DNA of 64,000 nt from Siphonodentalium dalli (taxonomy: Eukaryota > Mollusca > Scaphopoda > Gadilida > Siphonodentaliidae), in NCBI GenBank assembly GCA_032622095.1, contig CP136062.1, positions 38,130,918-38,194,917 on the forward strand, written 5' to 3'. Each line of letters starts with the position of its first letter. The stretch's first letter is position 1. This document shows, piece by piece, positions 47,331 to 57,800 of this stretch. The position numbers and the translations under genes were made by a program. The notes beneath the pieces are model-generated. The model had not been told where the DNA came from, searched no databases, and worked only from the letters and a program-made list of their open reading frames with translations.

Positions 47331-48896
47331 GGGAGCAACTGCCATACCAAAAAAAATTTGAATCCGTTCACAAATGTCAAAGTTATAAGGCATTCTTTAG
47401 GTCCGCCTGCCGCCGCCCGCCAGCCAACCGTCCCTCGTCAAACCATAAGTCGAGTTTTTGAAAAACTTCAAAAACTCGACTAAAAATAACACAGGAAAAA
47501 TTGTTCTTCATTATTACTTGACTGAAGGACCCAACCCGAAATTTGATGATGTAAGTGATTTTGTGAGCGATTTTGCTTTGCTTACAATAATTTATGCAAT
47601 TTCTCCTCAAGTTATATTTTCGACTTTACATTAAGGTTCCCGTCAAAACTTCAAAAAGTTCCAAGATTATGGACAGGTGCATGGAATATATGAATTTTAT
47701 AGGCGTTAGCCAGAGTATAGATTTGTGGCATGATCTATAAAGTTAGTTTTACACGACGAACAAGTACATAATAGTCTTTTATAATATTATGTGTGTAATT
47801 AACCGAAAGTTTAGTTTATATGGGATGTCTGTCTGGAACAAACTGATGGCGCCAGTATTAAAGTGATATGAAACATTTTGTTGGGTGATCAAAAGAAATG
47901 GAGAATAATCTTGCTCAAACTAGTTATTTTTATGAATATTAATCCAAATTTACAACACACCGACAGTCTTATATATTTATTAAATGCAATGCGTATATTA
48001 ATGGCAAAATCATCTGCATTAGCTTATCGAAGATTGTTGCGTCCCGAATCGAGATGTAAATATTTACAATTGAGTGTAGATCAGACAGTGTTTTCTATGG
48101 GAGGCCAAATTCATATTTAATAGCTAATTACTGTTAAGCGTTATTACCTCACTAACAACTCCATTAGGCCTGAATATTAATGAGCTAGGCTAGCTGTCAC
48201 AAGCTGGGAATTCTGTCCATCTCAAAAATTAATTTAAGTACCGCTGTATCTCTCGACTGAGAATTAACTAAGGAAACCTTGGTCTAGTTATAACTTACAG
48301 ACTGCATACACTCCTTGACAGGTTTATCCAGATAACAATTTAATTGTATATCAGCTGAATATAATAAAAAACACGTAAAAAACACGACAAAACTTAGCAC
48401 AGAAGATCAATATAACTTTTTCGGTTGCCGATTATCGCAATACGAAAATTTTAATATCTTGAGTAGGATTGTGTTCTATAGTTACAATAAGGTATTTTTT
48501 TAACTTCCCGAGATCACAAATTGGATTCCTGCAGGCCACCTACATGTAGTTTGTTTCACGCATGTTTTCACTACACGGTGGAGGGCAGTTTGTAGTAAAT
48601 TGAACGTGGTCACGAAAAAAATAACGCAGTGTATGGCGGTAACGAGCACCAATAGCACGGTGACCTGCGATGCAAGATGATAACAGTGGTATTATGGTGG
48701 TATCACCACAGTAAGTATCGACCCGTAACCTAGTTAACAGCTCGCTTAATTACATCATAGCAAAGTAATGTACGTTATATTATATTATTTTCGTAAATTA
48801 TTACTTTTATGAAATAAAGGTCAAGTCTATAGATTTACACCACAAAAACACAACCTTCGCAAAACGTATAAGAAATGCTAAACCCAGGGTAGGTGT
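47331..48896. other. Spacer with short inverted repeat
   Basis: A small hairpin (GTCGAGTTTTTGAAAAACTT and its inverse) lies at 47450-47480, after a CCGCC-rich patch (47400-47430). The stretch TGGGTGATCAAAAGAAATGG near 47883 resembles one near 41935 and is probably a dispersed repeat. No gene was recognised. Confidence 0.35.
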
Positions 48897-48904
48897 GCTT
48901 GGGG

Positions 48905-49824
48905 TAGGGATCTGCGAATCGAGAAATTTGCATCGAATCAAATCTCGATATCGAATCTTCTTCCCAATATCGACATCGAATCGAATCATCTAGTCATTGA
49001 CATTGTTTATTTATGTGTTTATTTTCTTGTATCATGGAAAAAACTGCAAAAGTCACTAGATAGTAGATACTGTGTAACAATGTTAATCTCCATAAACATC
49101 CGTACTAGTAGGGATCTTGTGTTTTTTATTTAGGATAATCATGACATAGGCAAGTCATTCTCACGGGATATGTTGCATTGAATTTCTATCTAGCTGTGTC
49201 CGGCGAACGTGACACCAAAAAGTGACAGTAAGACACATAAAGACAGTTCAATAAATGTATCACAAACCCCATGAAATGGAAGTCAAAGAGTGACAGTAAG
49301 ACACATAAAGACAGTTCAATAAACGTATCACAAACCCCATGAAATGGAAGTCACTTGTCTACATTAAAGATAATACAGATTTGGACATGGGTACACCGTT
49401 CGGCTATATACATGTAATTGCAATGATGGTTATCTGTTAAACTTTTCAACCCACAATAGATCACACACCAACATCCCATATTCACAATATAGTTTGTCTT
49501 CATGGAGGGGGTCCTAGAAAGCACACATAAATTACAACCGAAATCAATTGAGTTAAATTCCGCATCTAGCATTCAAGCACTGTGTAGACAATTTATACAG
49601 TGTCGATACAGATTACAAATACATGCGGCGATTGATCACCGTCACGGGTTGCAACCGAAGCACATAATTTGCATAATGCACGTGTATTCTGAACATGTAT
49701 TTCTAGATGCAAAAAAACGACACTACACCAAAGTAACATCGATTCAAAAATATCCGAATCAGCAGACCGATTCGGGTGCCCGATATCGACATTGAATCGA
49801 ATCTCGAATATTCGCAGAGCCCTA
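48905..49824. mobile_element. 920-bp hAT-like element, decayed TSD
   Basis: The tips TAGGGATCTGCGAAT and the inverted TAGGGCTCTGCGAAT enclose subterminal CGAATCGA and ATCGATATCG-type words at both ends. The flanks GCTTGGGG (48897-48904) and GCTTATAG (49825-49832) agree at five of eight positions, consistent with an old 8-bp duplication. A 68-bp tandem duplication lies inside. There is no transposase. Confidence 0.55.
49221..49356. repeat. 68-bp tandem duplication
   Basis: AGTGACAGTAAGACACATAA to CATGAAATGGAAGTCA is repeated once with nearly identical sequence (starts 49221 and 49289), internal to the hAT-like element. Confidence 0.8.
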
Positions 49825-49832
49825 GCTTATAG

Positions 49833-50716
49833 CGCGCGGATGGACATGTACTACAAAAGTCAGCCCAAAACAATCACGTTGTATTTAATACCAAATATTG
49901 CTTTTATGGACATTCTGCTACATTCAATTGACAGTGCAATATCAGGTCTTTCATATTTTGGAATGGAAGAAGAAAAACAAGTGACAATTAATGCCTTTTA
50001 TGCGCATAATGATGCAGTAAGTCACAAATAAAAAAAAAATTCGGAATCGGAAACCCGAAGATGTCTGGCCTTTCGATATGTACATGTAAAGATTGTTTGC
50101 TAAATTTTCTACAAGCAATAAGCAGGTACTCTGGCAAATGTGAGAATACAGCTACAATAGCTGAATTCAGCTAACCAAACTGTATTTAGTTATATATTAT
50201 ACCCTCAAACCAACTGTTTTTCGATATAAACTATAATCGCTAATTTGCGCATCGAAAATAGGCTACCATATTCTCTGCCACTCTCAACTGCAATGTCTTT
50301 TGTCGACACGGCGACGCTAATTTTGTGTGAAAATTTTCTACAGCGGTCGATGTTGGTCATAATGGTTTTAATAACACTCTTGTGCAATGAGGAATACCTT
50401 GAAATGTACATTAAATACAATATTCATCACCGAAGATGGAACTATTCCCGGAAGTATGATCAATAGGTTGCTGCTAAAACGTTGTTTGGTTGGTGAGTTA
50501 AAATAGGTCAAAAGGGAACATCTCGAGCAAGAGATTAATGGGGCGAGTTCCATTCACTGCTTGAGCTGACTATCCGCAAAAAGGTGTGTAAATCACATTA
50601 AAAACGTAGCTCAATCGGGCGACAGTAGACAAAACGAGCTACGTACTAGACCGTTTTGGATGTGTGCCCGACCTGTACTGTACAGTGTACATGACAAAAT
50701 AATATAACAATGTTAC
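49833..50716. other. Spacer
   Basis: Only short unsupported open frames on both strands and no repeat structure were seen. Confidence 0.3.
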
Positions 50717-50893
50717 AATAACATGATTTTTGAGGGCGTTATGGTTTATTAACGGCCCGGCTGGAATGATTAACAGCCCAAGGGCCTATTAGCGGCCCGA
50801 GACGAAGTCGAGGGACGATAATAGGCCCGAGGGCTGTTAATCATTCCAGAGGGCCGTTAATAAACCATAATGCCCGATGAAATCATGTTATTA
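50717..50893. repeat. Palindrome A, copy 1 (177 bp)
   Basis: A near-perfect palindrome: AATAACATGATTTT, GAGGGCGTTATGGTTTATTA, GGAATGATTAACAGCCC and GGGCCTATTAGCGGCCC on the left are answered in inverse on the right round the centre GACGAAGTC. It has ~85% identity with palindrome A copy 2 at 51435-51610. It lies immediately left of the 534-bp element. Confidence 0.8.
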
Positions 50894-50895
50894 CT

Positions 50896-51429
50896 ATTAT
50901 TACCACAGTTTTGGACATTTGACCCATTTGAGGATTTAGTGGAATAATGAAGTAGATTAAGAGAGAAATATTTTCAAGAACATTTAAGTTTGATATCATT
51001 TGACTTGTCAGCTGACACGGACTGACGGAGTCTCGAAAATAGGACAGGGGAAAACCCAGCATTGGAGACGCGTAACAACCAATGAGAGGTTGACAGCTAA
51101 AAGTATCAATGCATACTTACGCTTGATACAATAATTCAATCATATGGCGTGAATTCCAATCATAAAACCACTTTTGTGTCGAGGAAATCGGATACATCTT
51201 CCCATTATTTTCTTGAAATAAACACGCCATAATAATCGGAAGTTGAAGGGACGTAACTCTCACGATAATAAACGAGATCTATAGTTTCCGGGCGGCGGGC
51301 CGATATTGAACTAGGCTTCTCATTATCGGCCCGCGGCCCGCTGTTTTGGTAACAATACGCTATTTGGAACGCCCCGAAAAACATTATCAATGGCCTAGAC
51401 TAGAGAACGCCCTATAAAGTGGTAATAAT
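50896..51429. mobile_element. 534-bp non-autonomous relative of the adjacent Crypton
   Basis: It begins ATTATTACCAC and ends GTGGTAATAAT. The right-end block has a CGGGCCGATATTG hairpin (about 51289-51341), then GGAACGCCC, ATGGCCTAGA and GAGAACGCCCTATAAAGTG. This matches the right end of the 51614-53828 element. The interior lacks the recombinase gene. It appears to be an internally deleted or recombined derivative. Confidence 0.6.
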
Positions 51430-51434
51430 GAAGC

Positions 51435-51610
51435 AATAACATGATTTTCAAGGGCGTTATGGTTCAGTAACGGCCCGACAGGAATGATTAACAGCCCGAG
51501 GGCCTATTAGCGGCCCGAGACGAAGTCGAGGGCCGCTAATAGCCCGAGGGCTGTTAATCATTCCGGGAGGGCCGGTACTGAACCATAACGCCCTTGAAAA
51601 TCATGTTATT
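51435..51610. repeat. Palindrome A, copy 2 (176 bp)
   Basis: AATAACATGATTTTCAAGGG, CGTTATGGTTCAGTAACGG, GGAATGATTAACAGCCCGAG and GGGCCTATTAGCGGCCCGAG are answered in inverse, with ATAACGCCCTTGAAAATCAT and GTTATT at the right. The centre is GACGAAGTC. It sits directly between the deletion derivative and the full Crypton-bearing element. Confidence 0.8.
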
Positions 51611-51613
51611 ACT

Positions 51614-53828
51614 ATTATTATCACAGGGCCGTTAATGACTTCATAACATTTCACTGGGCCGTTAATGACTTCATGACATTGTTTATTTCAATTAAAGTCC
51701 AATATATGGGCCTTTTTGTGGGGTGGGGGGGAAGAAAGGGGTAATAATAAAAACTTTTTTTCTTCAATTCAATAAATCTTTCAACTTTGATTTTCAAATC
51801 ACAACAGAACAGAATGATTGTCACTTCAACGTTCACTTTAGTTTAACATGTCTTTATTTTGATAAATACTGGATTGTACAGTTATTGAATGTACCACCGG
51901 ATATCATGGTGTGCTGCAGATTGCTCTGAGGTTGGTTATGCCATGATGATTGACTATTATTGTTAACAACACCATGGGGAAAATCCAAACTAAACACAGT
52001 CCCAGCCGGCGCGTCTTTGGGTATGGTGATAATACCATCAGAATTTCCGGCGATATTAACATTAGGCATCGGCGAAGCCACTGGAAGAACACCGACCGGT
52101 TCCGCAATGATAAACGGCTGTTTATTCAAAAAGTCAATTGGAGATTCATTGTCATTAGCTACAGGTCTAGCGACTGTGGAAGATGACTCGTAGACATGAT
52201 CTTGGATACTAGTAGAACTGTCTATCATACTATTGTCGACATTGAAGTTCGCGCCATTGAAGGTACTAACAGAGTCAAAATCATCATCGGGATCAGGGTT
52301 GACACTTAATGACGCATTGTCAGGATTGACACTTAGCGAAGCATTCAAAATCGTGGAACATTCACGCTTCTGAGCCGTGGAACTGTCCAAAATGTAATGT
52401 TTTAGACTTTCGAGGCTTTTATGGTTGGTGATATTACGGATGGTTTCCAGATTCATACCGCCCAAATGAAGATTGGTAACGGTCGAAACACGTACGCAGT
52501 GGCACGTATACATTTGCGACAGACCTGCCTTCTGGGAAATCCGTTGCATCATGGTCGACAGTGTGTTCTTCCCTACAGGTGCATTCTGATACCAACAATC
52601 ATCGGGACCATACGTTTTGCGAGGATGTTGAAAAAGACGGTCGCAAGTGTCATTCAGTTTGGAAAGGTAGAACTTAAAGATCTGCACACCGTCACCATAC
52701 ATTCTCTGATTATTATAATCATTTTCTCTGGACCCACCGCCCTGGTGATTTTTGGTGGCCTCGGCCTCGCACATCTCTACAAATTCGATCCCGTCGGAAT
52801 CTTTGGAGATCTTGAATGTGCCTTTAGACATTTTGGTCCAACCTTCGCGGCCCCTTCTCCCAAAGTTGTAGCACAGATAAAACCAGAGTGCTTCCAGTAA
52901 GATTTCTGGAGCTGAGGTGTAGTTCGAGAGATAAATCCCTATCTTTCGCATGTCCTCGTCCTCAATAGTTGCTTTGTGTCTTGGTTTAGGATTTCCAGTT
53001 TGCATGTAAAGTTTGCATCTTGTCACGTACATTTTATTTGCACTCTGGAACTCCTTGTCCTGAAGGATATTTATCGCCCTACTGATTGGAGCCGAGGTAA
53101 TGTGGCGATGAAGAGCTGCCCTTAAACCCGAAAGAGTACTTGGCGTCAATCTCGTTCCTTGTTTTTGAGGTTTCACCTCGGCGTAAAACTTTCTTAAAAT
53201 CTCACTCAAACACTCGGGTGTAACAGTATTAAAGTCAACAGATTTGTTTCGCTTTTCTAGCCAATCATCAAATTTTTTCAGTCCATATTTAGTGGCCCTT
53301 GTTGTGCTTAGTGGAATTACACTCTTTTCCATCAAATCTAGCTCATTATCATTTAATTCGCTCGATTGCGACATTTTGAAAATTTTGACAGATCGGTCGT
53401 CTGTTATTGTTTAGATTCTTCCTAACCACGTGACATTTTATTGCATCGAATATAGGTGATAAAAAACCAAGTATTGAGGACGATTGGTGAAAATTGAGAC
53501 ATTGGCATATCAAAATAACTATGTATACTAACCGTTGGGGTAATAATCCTTCGAAAAACTGGAATTATCCGACTGTAAATCAGTGGAAAACATGAGTAAA
53601 TTAGTGATAATCTGTTCCCATTTTTCGTTAGCGATTTACCGGAAGCGCAAATTGAGAAGGGAGTTAATTCTGCTGCGCATATTTTCTGCGGGCCGCGGGC
53701 CGATATTGGATCGTACTTTTCAATATCGGCCCGCGGCCCGCAAAAATGCCGAGTGCTACGTCATTTCGAACGCCCGGTATAACAGTGCTAATGGCCTAGA
53801 GAACGCCCTATAAAGTGATAATAATAAT
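51614..53828. mobile_element. Crypton-type tyrosine-recombinase element (~2.2 kb)
   Basis: The element is bracketed by ATTATTATCAC (51614-51624) and GTGATAATAAT (53815-53825). On the right it has a GCGGGCCGCGGGCC hairpin (53687-53741) and GAGAACGCCCTATAAAGTG. The sole gene is the recombinase on the minus strand. Just inside the left end, GGGCCGTTAATGACTTCAT is repeated twice. Cryptons move with a single tyrosine recombinase and normally lack long terminal inverted repeats, so the exact ends are inferred from comparison with the 534-bp neighbour. Confidence 0.65.
51854..53374 (-). CDS. Crypton tyrosine recombinase (KIAA1958/DUF3504-like), apparently intact
   Basis: The 506-residue uninterrupted frame encodes a phage-integrase-type tyrosine recombinase that would cut and rejoin DNA through a tyrosine intermediate. 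An N-terminal SAM-like core-binding region (about 20-125) precedes the catalytic domain (about 135-340). The catalytic set is complete: Arg in FGRRGREGW (173-176), Lys in EATKNH (208), His and Arg in CHCVR (292, 295), His in NITNHKS (318), nucleophile Tyr in KHYI (327). The acidic C-terminal tail has a short duplicated block (ASLSVNPD twice, about 345-361) and a GGTFNNCTIQ motif near the end seen in animal relatives. The start is the first ATG after an AT-rich leader; no intron is needed. Domesticated human relatives (KIAA1958, QRICH1, ZMYM, KCTD1 group) derive from the same class. Confidence 0.85.
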   Translation of the reverse strand: MSQSSELNDNELDLMEKSVIPLSTTRATKYGLKKFDDWLEKRNKSVDFNTVTPECLSEILRKFYAEVKPQKQGTRLTPSTLSGLRAALHRHITSAPISRAINILQDKEFQSANKMYVTRCKLYMQTGNPKPRHKATIEDEDMRKIGIYLSNYTSAPEILLEALWFYLCYNFGRRGREGWTKMSKGTFKISKDSDGIEFVEMCEAEATKNHQGGGSRENDYNNQRMYGDGVQIFKFYLSKLNDTCDRLFQHPRKTYGPDDCWYQNAPVGKNTLSTMMQRISQKAGLSQMYTCHCVRVSTVTNLHLGGMNLETIRNITNHKSLESLKHYILDSSTAQKRECSTILNASLSVNPDNASLSVNPDPDDDFDSVSTFNGANFNVDNSMIDSSTSIQDHVYESSSTVARPVANDNESPIDFLNKQPFIIAEPVGVLPVASPMPNVNIAGNSDGIITIPKDAPAGTVFSLDFPHGVVNNNSQSSWHNQPQSNLQHTMISGGTFNNCTIQYLSK

Positions 53829-54396
53829 CAGTAGATGTAAATCACCTGAACAAGAAAATGTCAAGCCAAAATTAGCTGCCTGCTATAAAGTGTTATTGAT
53901 ACATGTTCCAAAACATTATCGATATATATATAGTCTATTCTTCTTCTTATCGTGTATATAGTAGAAATTTGCGTTTTTTTTTGTTGTGGTGAAAAGTGAA
54001 GTATTGCGTTTCCACGGCGACAGATGCAAAACGAGGAAAAAACGAAACGATTTGATTGTGAAGATTCTAGTTTCTACAGAGATAATTTATAGTTTAATAG
54101 TTTGTCTTGAATTTTATATGAATTATGAATATGGTGCAGTCCCAGAAATGTGTCAAGGCAATATTGCAACATGACATTGTCATTGTGGAATGCAACATTT
54201 TCCTAATTCCGAGTTATTTTAAGTCGTCACACCTCGATCACAAATGTGTTCGATCGACACATTCTATTTTTAGACTGTTAACTACACACATGCTCTCAAT
54301 TTGATTTTTGAAACATTTGCATGGCCATCATGCAATAACAAACACAGTTCAAGTTTCGTTATCTGTGTTACCTACATGGATACAAAAAATACTTAC

Positions 54397-54478
54397 CACT
54401 AAATCGTTGTTGCAGGTCCGCCGAGAGGGCGGAGAGGCCCCATTCAACCAATTTTCCGGAGACAAAATCGTCCGCCAT
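54397..54478 (-). CDS. First coding exon of a gene with SAM-like N-terminus
   Basis: On the minus strand, ATG in a strong context (GATCATGGCGG) opens 27 codons plus one base and ends at a perfect donor, G|GTAAGT (54391-54397). The peptide is MADDFVSGKLVEWGL then SALSADLQQRFS. The pattern hydrophobic-x-WGL-x-x-L...F matches helix 1 to 2 of many sterile alpha motif (SAM) domains at protein N-termini; that is an inference from a short stretch. The stretch is GC-richer than its surroundings, as usual for 5' exons. The next exon would lie at lower coordinates; none was found before the Crypton's right end at 53828. The Crypton therefore sits in the inferred first intron, on the same strand. Confidence 0.55.
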
Positions 54479-54489
54479 GATCTATAAAA

Positions 54490-54545
54490 TGTGAATCTGA
54501 AAGCGAGTCTCCAAATATATCACGTGCACCAATGAGATTAGCACG
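54490..54545 (-). promoter_or_regulatory. Possible proximal promoter: CCAAT and E-box
   Basis: Just upstream of the ATG on the minus strand lie ATTGG (an inverted CCAAT, plus-strand CCAAT at about 54528) and CACGTG (an E-box, about 54521-54526). Spacing of 45-55 bases from the start codon is close for a promoter, so these may also lie in the 5' UTR. Function is inferred. Confidence 0.3.
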
Positions 54546-55033
54546 TTTTTTGCGGAACCCCCCAATTTCTACATCTCGTTCCTCCAATTAAGTAATATAT
54601 CCCGGGAGGGTTCAAATGAGTCTCAGTGAGATTGAAAACGACCCCTCGTTGCCACGCAAAACTATGGAATCAAGTCTCCAATTAACTTACCCCTCGAATC
54701 TTAAACCCCAATGTTTAGTGTGCACCCCAGGATAGGCAATTTGTTCCCCGTGAGAGACCAATTGAACCCCCGGAATTCTCAACCTTCCAACATTGACCCT
54801 CGTGTATTTAGTGTGTGGCGTGACGTCATCCGGTAGCGATAGTGTTATGACCATAGCCGTATTTATCAATCTTCGTCATAATCCATTGTCGTCATTATCC
54901 CATCATCAAGTCCCAATCTGTTGTTTTTAGTGCCACAGGAGCAAAGTTATGGAGTAGCATTCCATATAAGGAATTCATGAATATTAAAAAAGTTCCATAT
55001 ATGGAATGCTACACTAAAAATAACGGAACGTGG
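54546..55033. other. Upstream flank with a 20-bp stem hairpin
   Basis: No gene was recognised. GTAGCATTCCATATAAGGAA (54954-54973) and its near-perfect inverse (54993-55012) form a hairpin, extended by an outer TTTTTAGTG / CACTAAAAA pair; it is a possible small MITE. Confidence 0.45.
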
Positions 55034-55480
55034 TCAAGTCTGCAAATAGCGTGCCTGTCATTTGTATAATGAGGTCCCAGAGGGTGAATTTAGTGACGCT
55101 ATCCCGCATAGCGGACTAGCATCACTAAATTCACCGTCTGGGGACCTCATTCTTCTTATGCCCTCAACTGCTATGGTAGATCTAGGATCAGTTTGAAGTT
55201 CCCCAGTTGAAGTTGGTGATGTTCACCCATTGGGCACATCGATTATGGATTTTACCTTCTGCAAATTAGGGGATATAGAAACTTCCCAGATGGGAAAACG
55301 TAACTAAAAACAATTTTAATTTGATACTATAGATACTTCCCAGAAGATGAAGCCTAATCAGAATGAGGTCTCCAGAGGGTGAATTTGGTGACGCTAGCCC
55401 GCTGTGCGGGTTAGAATAACTAAAATCAACCTCTGGGCACCTCATTCTACAAATGACAGGCACGCTATTTGCAGACTTGA
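55034..55480. mobile_element. Hairpin-capped composite element, GAATGAGGTCCCC family (full copy 2)
   Basis: The terminal inverted repeats are almost perfect for ~40 bp: TCAAGTCTGCAAATAGCGTG then CCTGTCATTTGTA. Each end then folds on itself: AATGAGGTCCC / AGGGTGAATTTAGTGACGCT against its inverse AGCATCACTAAATTCACC and GGGGACCTCATT. The two hairpins are joined by ~190 bp shared with 25400-25590 (GGTGATGTTCACCCATTGG). The outermost ~25 bp differ completely from copy 1, although each copy's own two ends match. Confidence 0.75.
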
Positions 55481-55789
55481 ACGGTGGCTGAGACTTTTCG
55501 CCCGATTATTTTTTACATAATATACATTCATGGTTGTAACACAGTTTTGTAGAATGTATACCTTGTATACACACAAAATAGATTCAAATTAACCTTAAAT
55601 ATGTATAATTCGGGCAGAAATATGAAAAATACTTTTATTATTAGCCACAATTACCAACTGAAATACCATTCAATTTGCCCGACAATTGCCCAAATTTGAT
55701 CAAAAATATCTTTAAACACATTTGGGGAGGGCTGCATCCCTCCCAGCCCCCTGGCCCGCACGGCAATGGTTATTTTTTTATATGGTGCT

Positions 55790-56135
55790 ACATAAGATGT
55801 CACGTATAACCCATGCCTGTGCACATGGTACCCGCCATATCAAATCCAGTCGTAAGTCGGGATTTTTTTACCCTGTGCCAATGCATTCTCTTATATATGC
55901 GAGTTGACCATAGGTCGCCTCGCTGAGAATGCATTGGCATACAAAAAAATTATCATTTTTTTTAAATAAATGTTTCTTACAATTTTTAGGACATAAAATA
56001 AAAAACATCCATTACCCTGCAGGGAGCCCAGCACATATATAGAAGCATATAGAAGAGTGTCGTCTGCTCATGTTTGTCTGGGGCTCTGTATGGGTGAAAT
56101 TATAAAATTGTTAAAGAATACAACACCTACCCGAA
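55790..56135. mobile_element. Fragment of CTCTTATATATGCGAG composite element
   Basis: CGCCATATCAAATCCAGTCG, TAAGTCGGGATT, then a partly decayed palindrome (CCCTGTGCCAATGCATTCTC to GAGAATGCATTGGCA) and internal sequence (TGTTTCTTACAATTTTTAGG, CATCCATTACCCTGCAGGGA, GTCGTCTGCTCATGTTTGTC). It matches the inverse of the right part of the full copy at 59933-60388. Confidence 0.6.
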
Positions 56136-56139
56136 ACAA

Positions 56140-57260
56140 TAGCCGCCGGGTGAACAGGACGACCCCGACCTATTGCAGTTGGGAGCCACCCACGCATAAT
56201 GTGATTTCATAACAGTAGTTCCACCCTATATATTAAAGGGAGACAATGCGCTCGCGATGAACGATGGTGAGCCTCGCCCTGAATTATGTTTCTAACGTGT
56301 GTATGAACGATGTCACTCCCAATGAACGGTGTATTATCTACATGTATATCACGTGATGACATCGCTGAACGATGTGTAGCTTCCGCCCAGAATATTAAAG
56401 ATAGAACTTTGAAGTTACAAAATTGGTAAATTTTATCTTAATTCGTGAAAAATTTTAAGATTTAAAAATAATTTTATTAATAACACATCAAAAACTTGAA
56501 GATGACTTTTTTGTTTATTATTCAGGAATTTGTTTGGTGTTTTTTTATTTTGGAAAAATTTTGAAGTTTTTTGAAAATTAGATTTTTGTTTTTATTTTTG
56601 AAAAATTTAATGTTTTTGAATTTTTTGAAAATTTTCAACTTTTTTATGTTTATAAATTTTTTGTTTTATTTTTGAAATTTGTGTTGGAATTTTGTTCTGT
56701 GGCCCTTTAACTTACACCAACTGCGAGTGCCCCTTTAGAGTGCATTGTGTCCCTTTAATATTTACAGACTGAGTGCATTAGGTTCCTTTAATATTCAAGG
56801 CTCTGGCTACCCCTCGTTTAACGAGGTCATCACGTGATATACTTTTCGTGACGTCAATTATGCGTGGGTGGCCCCAACTGGGGTACTGCAGAACAAATAG
56901 GTAATGTACTTCCGTGATGTCAGAATATGCGTGTGTGCCACCCCCCCCCCCAACTGAGTGCCTCGTGTCACATGCCGAGAGTGCCGTCTCTTTAATATCG
57001 CGATGGGTTGGCCCCAACTGGGGGCGATATCATCACAGGGGGTGAATTTGGTGACACTTGTCCATTGCTCGTTTCATCGACACGCCCCTGTGGTATTTAT
57101 GTGCATTTTTAGTAGTTTGTTGTTCATATCATAGTGCTACAACCATCTATACCACGAATTACCTGCATAAATTTCATCGTGTGAACGTACCCTTACATAT
57201 AGATACCAGAATATCGCGATATTAATTTGGTTACTATGCACAAATGAAAGTCTGCCAATT
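56140..57260. other. Spacer with TTTTTGAAAA low-complexity tract and diffuse inverted repeats
   Basis: About 56420-56690 is built from TTTTTGAAAATTT-like words (low complexity). GCCACCCACGCATAAT (about 56186) and ATTATGCGTGGGTGGCC (about 56858) are inverted counterparts, hinting at a larger decayed element. A run of C lies at 56940-56951. No gene. Confidence 0.4.
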
Positions 57261-57264
57261 TTAA

Positions 57265-57515
57265 CCCTTCCATGAATAGAGCTTCCTGAAATTTCCTGTA
57301 AAACACTGTGCTAATGCATTCACCTATATATGCGAGTATATCATATATAGGAGCCTCGCATATATAAGAGAATTTATTGGCCTAACAATATGTATCTTGA
57401 CCTTCTGCTCCGGTGTACTTTCTTATATATGCTTTGCTATGACTCGCATATATAAGAGAATACACTGGAACATGATTTTTAATACTGCACCAGCGCAGTC
57501 CCCACCATGAAAGGG
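57265..57515. mobile_element. 251-bp piggyBac-like MITE with perfect TTAA flanks
   Basis: TTAA (57261-57264) is followed by CCCTTCCATGAATAGAGC. The right end reads CCACCATGAAAGGG then TTAA (57516-57519). Two internal hairpins carry TATATATGCGAG / CTCGCATATATAAGAGAAT, one centred near 57340 and one near 57440. Confidence 0.7.
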
Positions 57516-57572
57516 TTAAGGAGGGTTATTTGCTCCAGCTCCCATCGGTTCTCCTAAAATGAGAATAAGGAG

Positions 57573-57800
57573 GGCGGTAATTCGTCTGCTCATGTTTGTC
57601 TGGGGCTCTGTATGGGTGAAATTATAAAATTGTTAAAGAATACAAGAAAACATTATTAAAATTGTAAAAAATTGTTAGGCCAATGCATTCTCTTATATAT
57701 GCGAGGCGACCTATGGTCTACTCGCATATATAAGAAAATGCATTGGCACAGGGTAAAAAAATCCCGACTTCCGACTGGATTTAATATGGCGGGTCACAAT
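57573..57800. mobile_element. Fragment of CTCTTATATATGCGAG composite element, opposite half
   Basis: GTCTGCTCATGTTTGTCTGG, GGCTCTGTATGGG and AAATTGTTAAAGAATACAAG lead to AAAAATTGTTAGGCCAATGC, a near-perfect palindrome (57675-57755), and GTAAAAAAATCCCGACTT with GGATTTAATATGGCGGGTCA. It is the inverse of 59933-60140. Confidence 0.6.

Noticed and set aside
52421-52900. 159-codon plus-strand frame
   Set aside because: It is the antisense shadow of the Crypton recombinase frame.
55034-55480. Confident target duplication for this element
   Set aside because: The flanks ACGTGG and ACGGTGG are similar but not identical and are offset by a base; the evidence is too weak to call.
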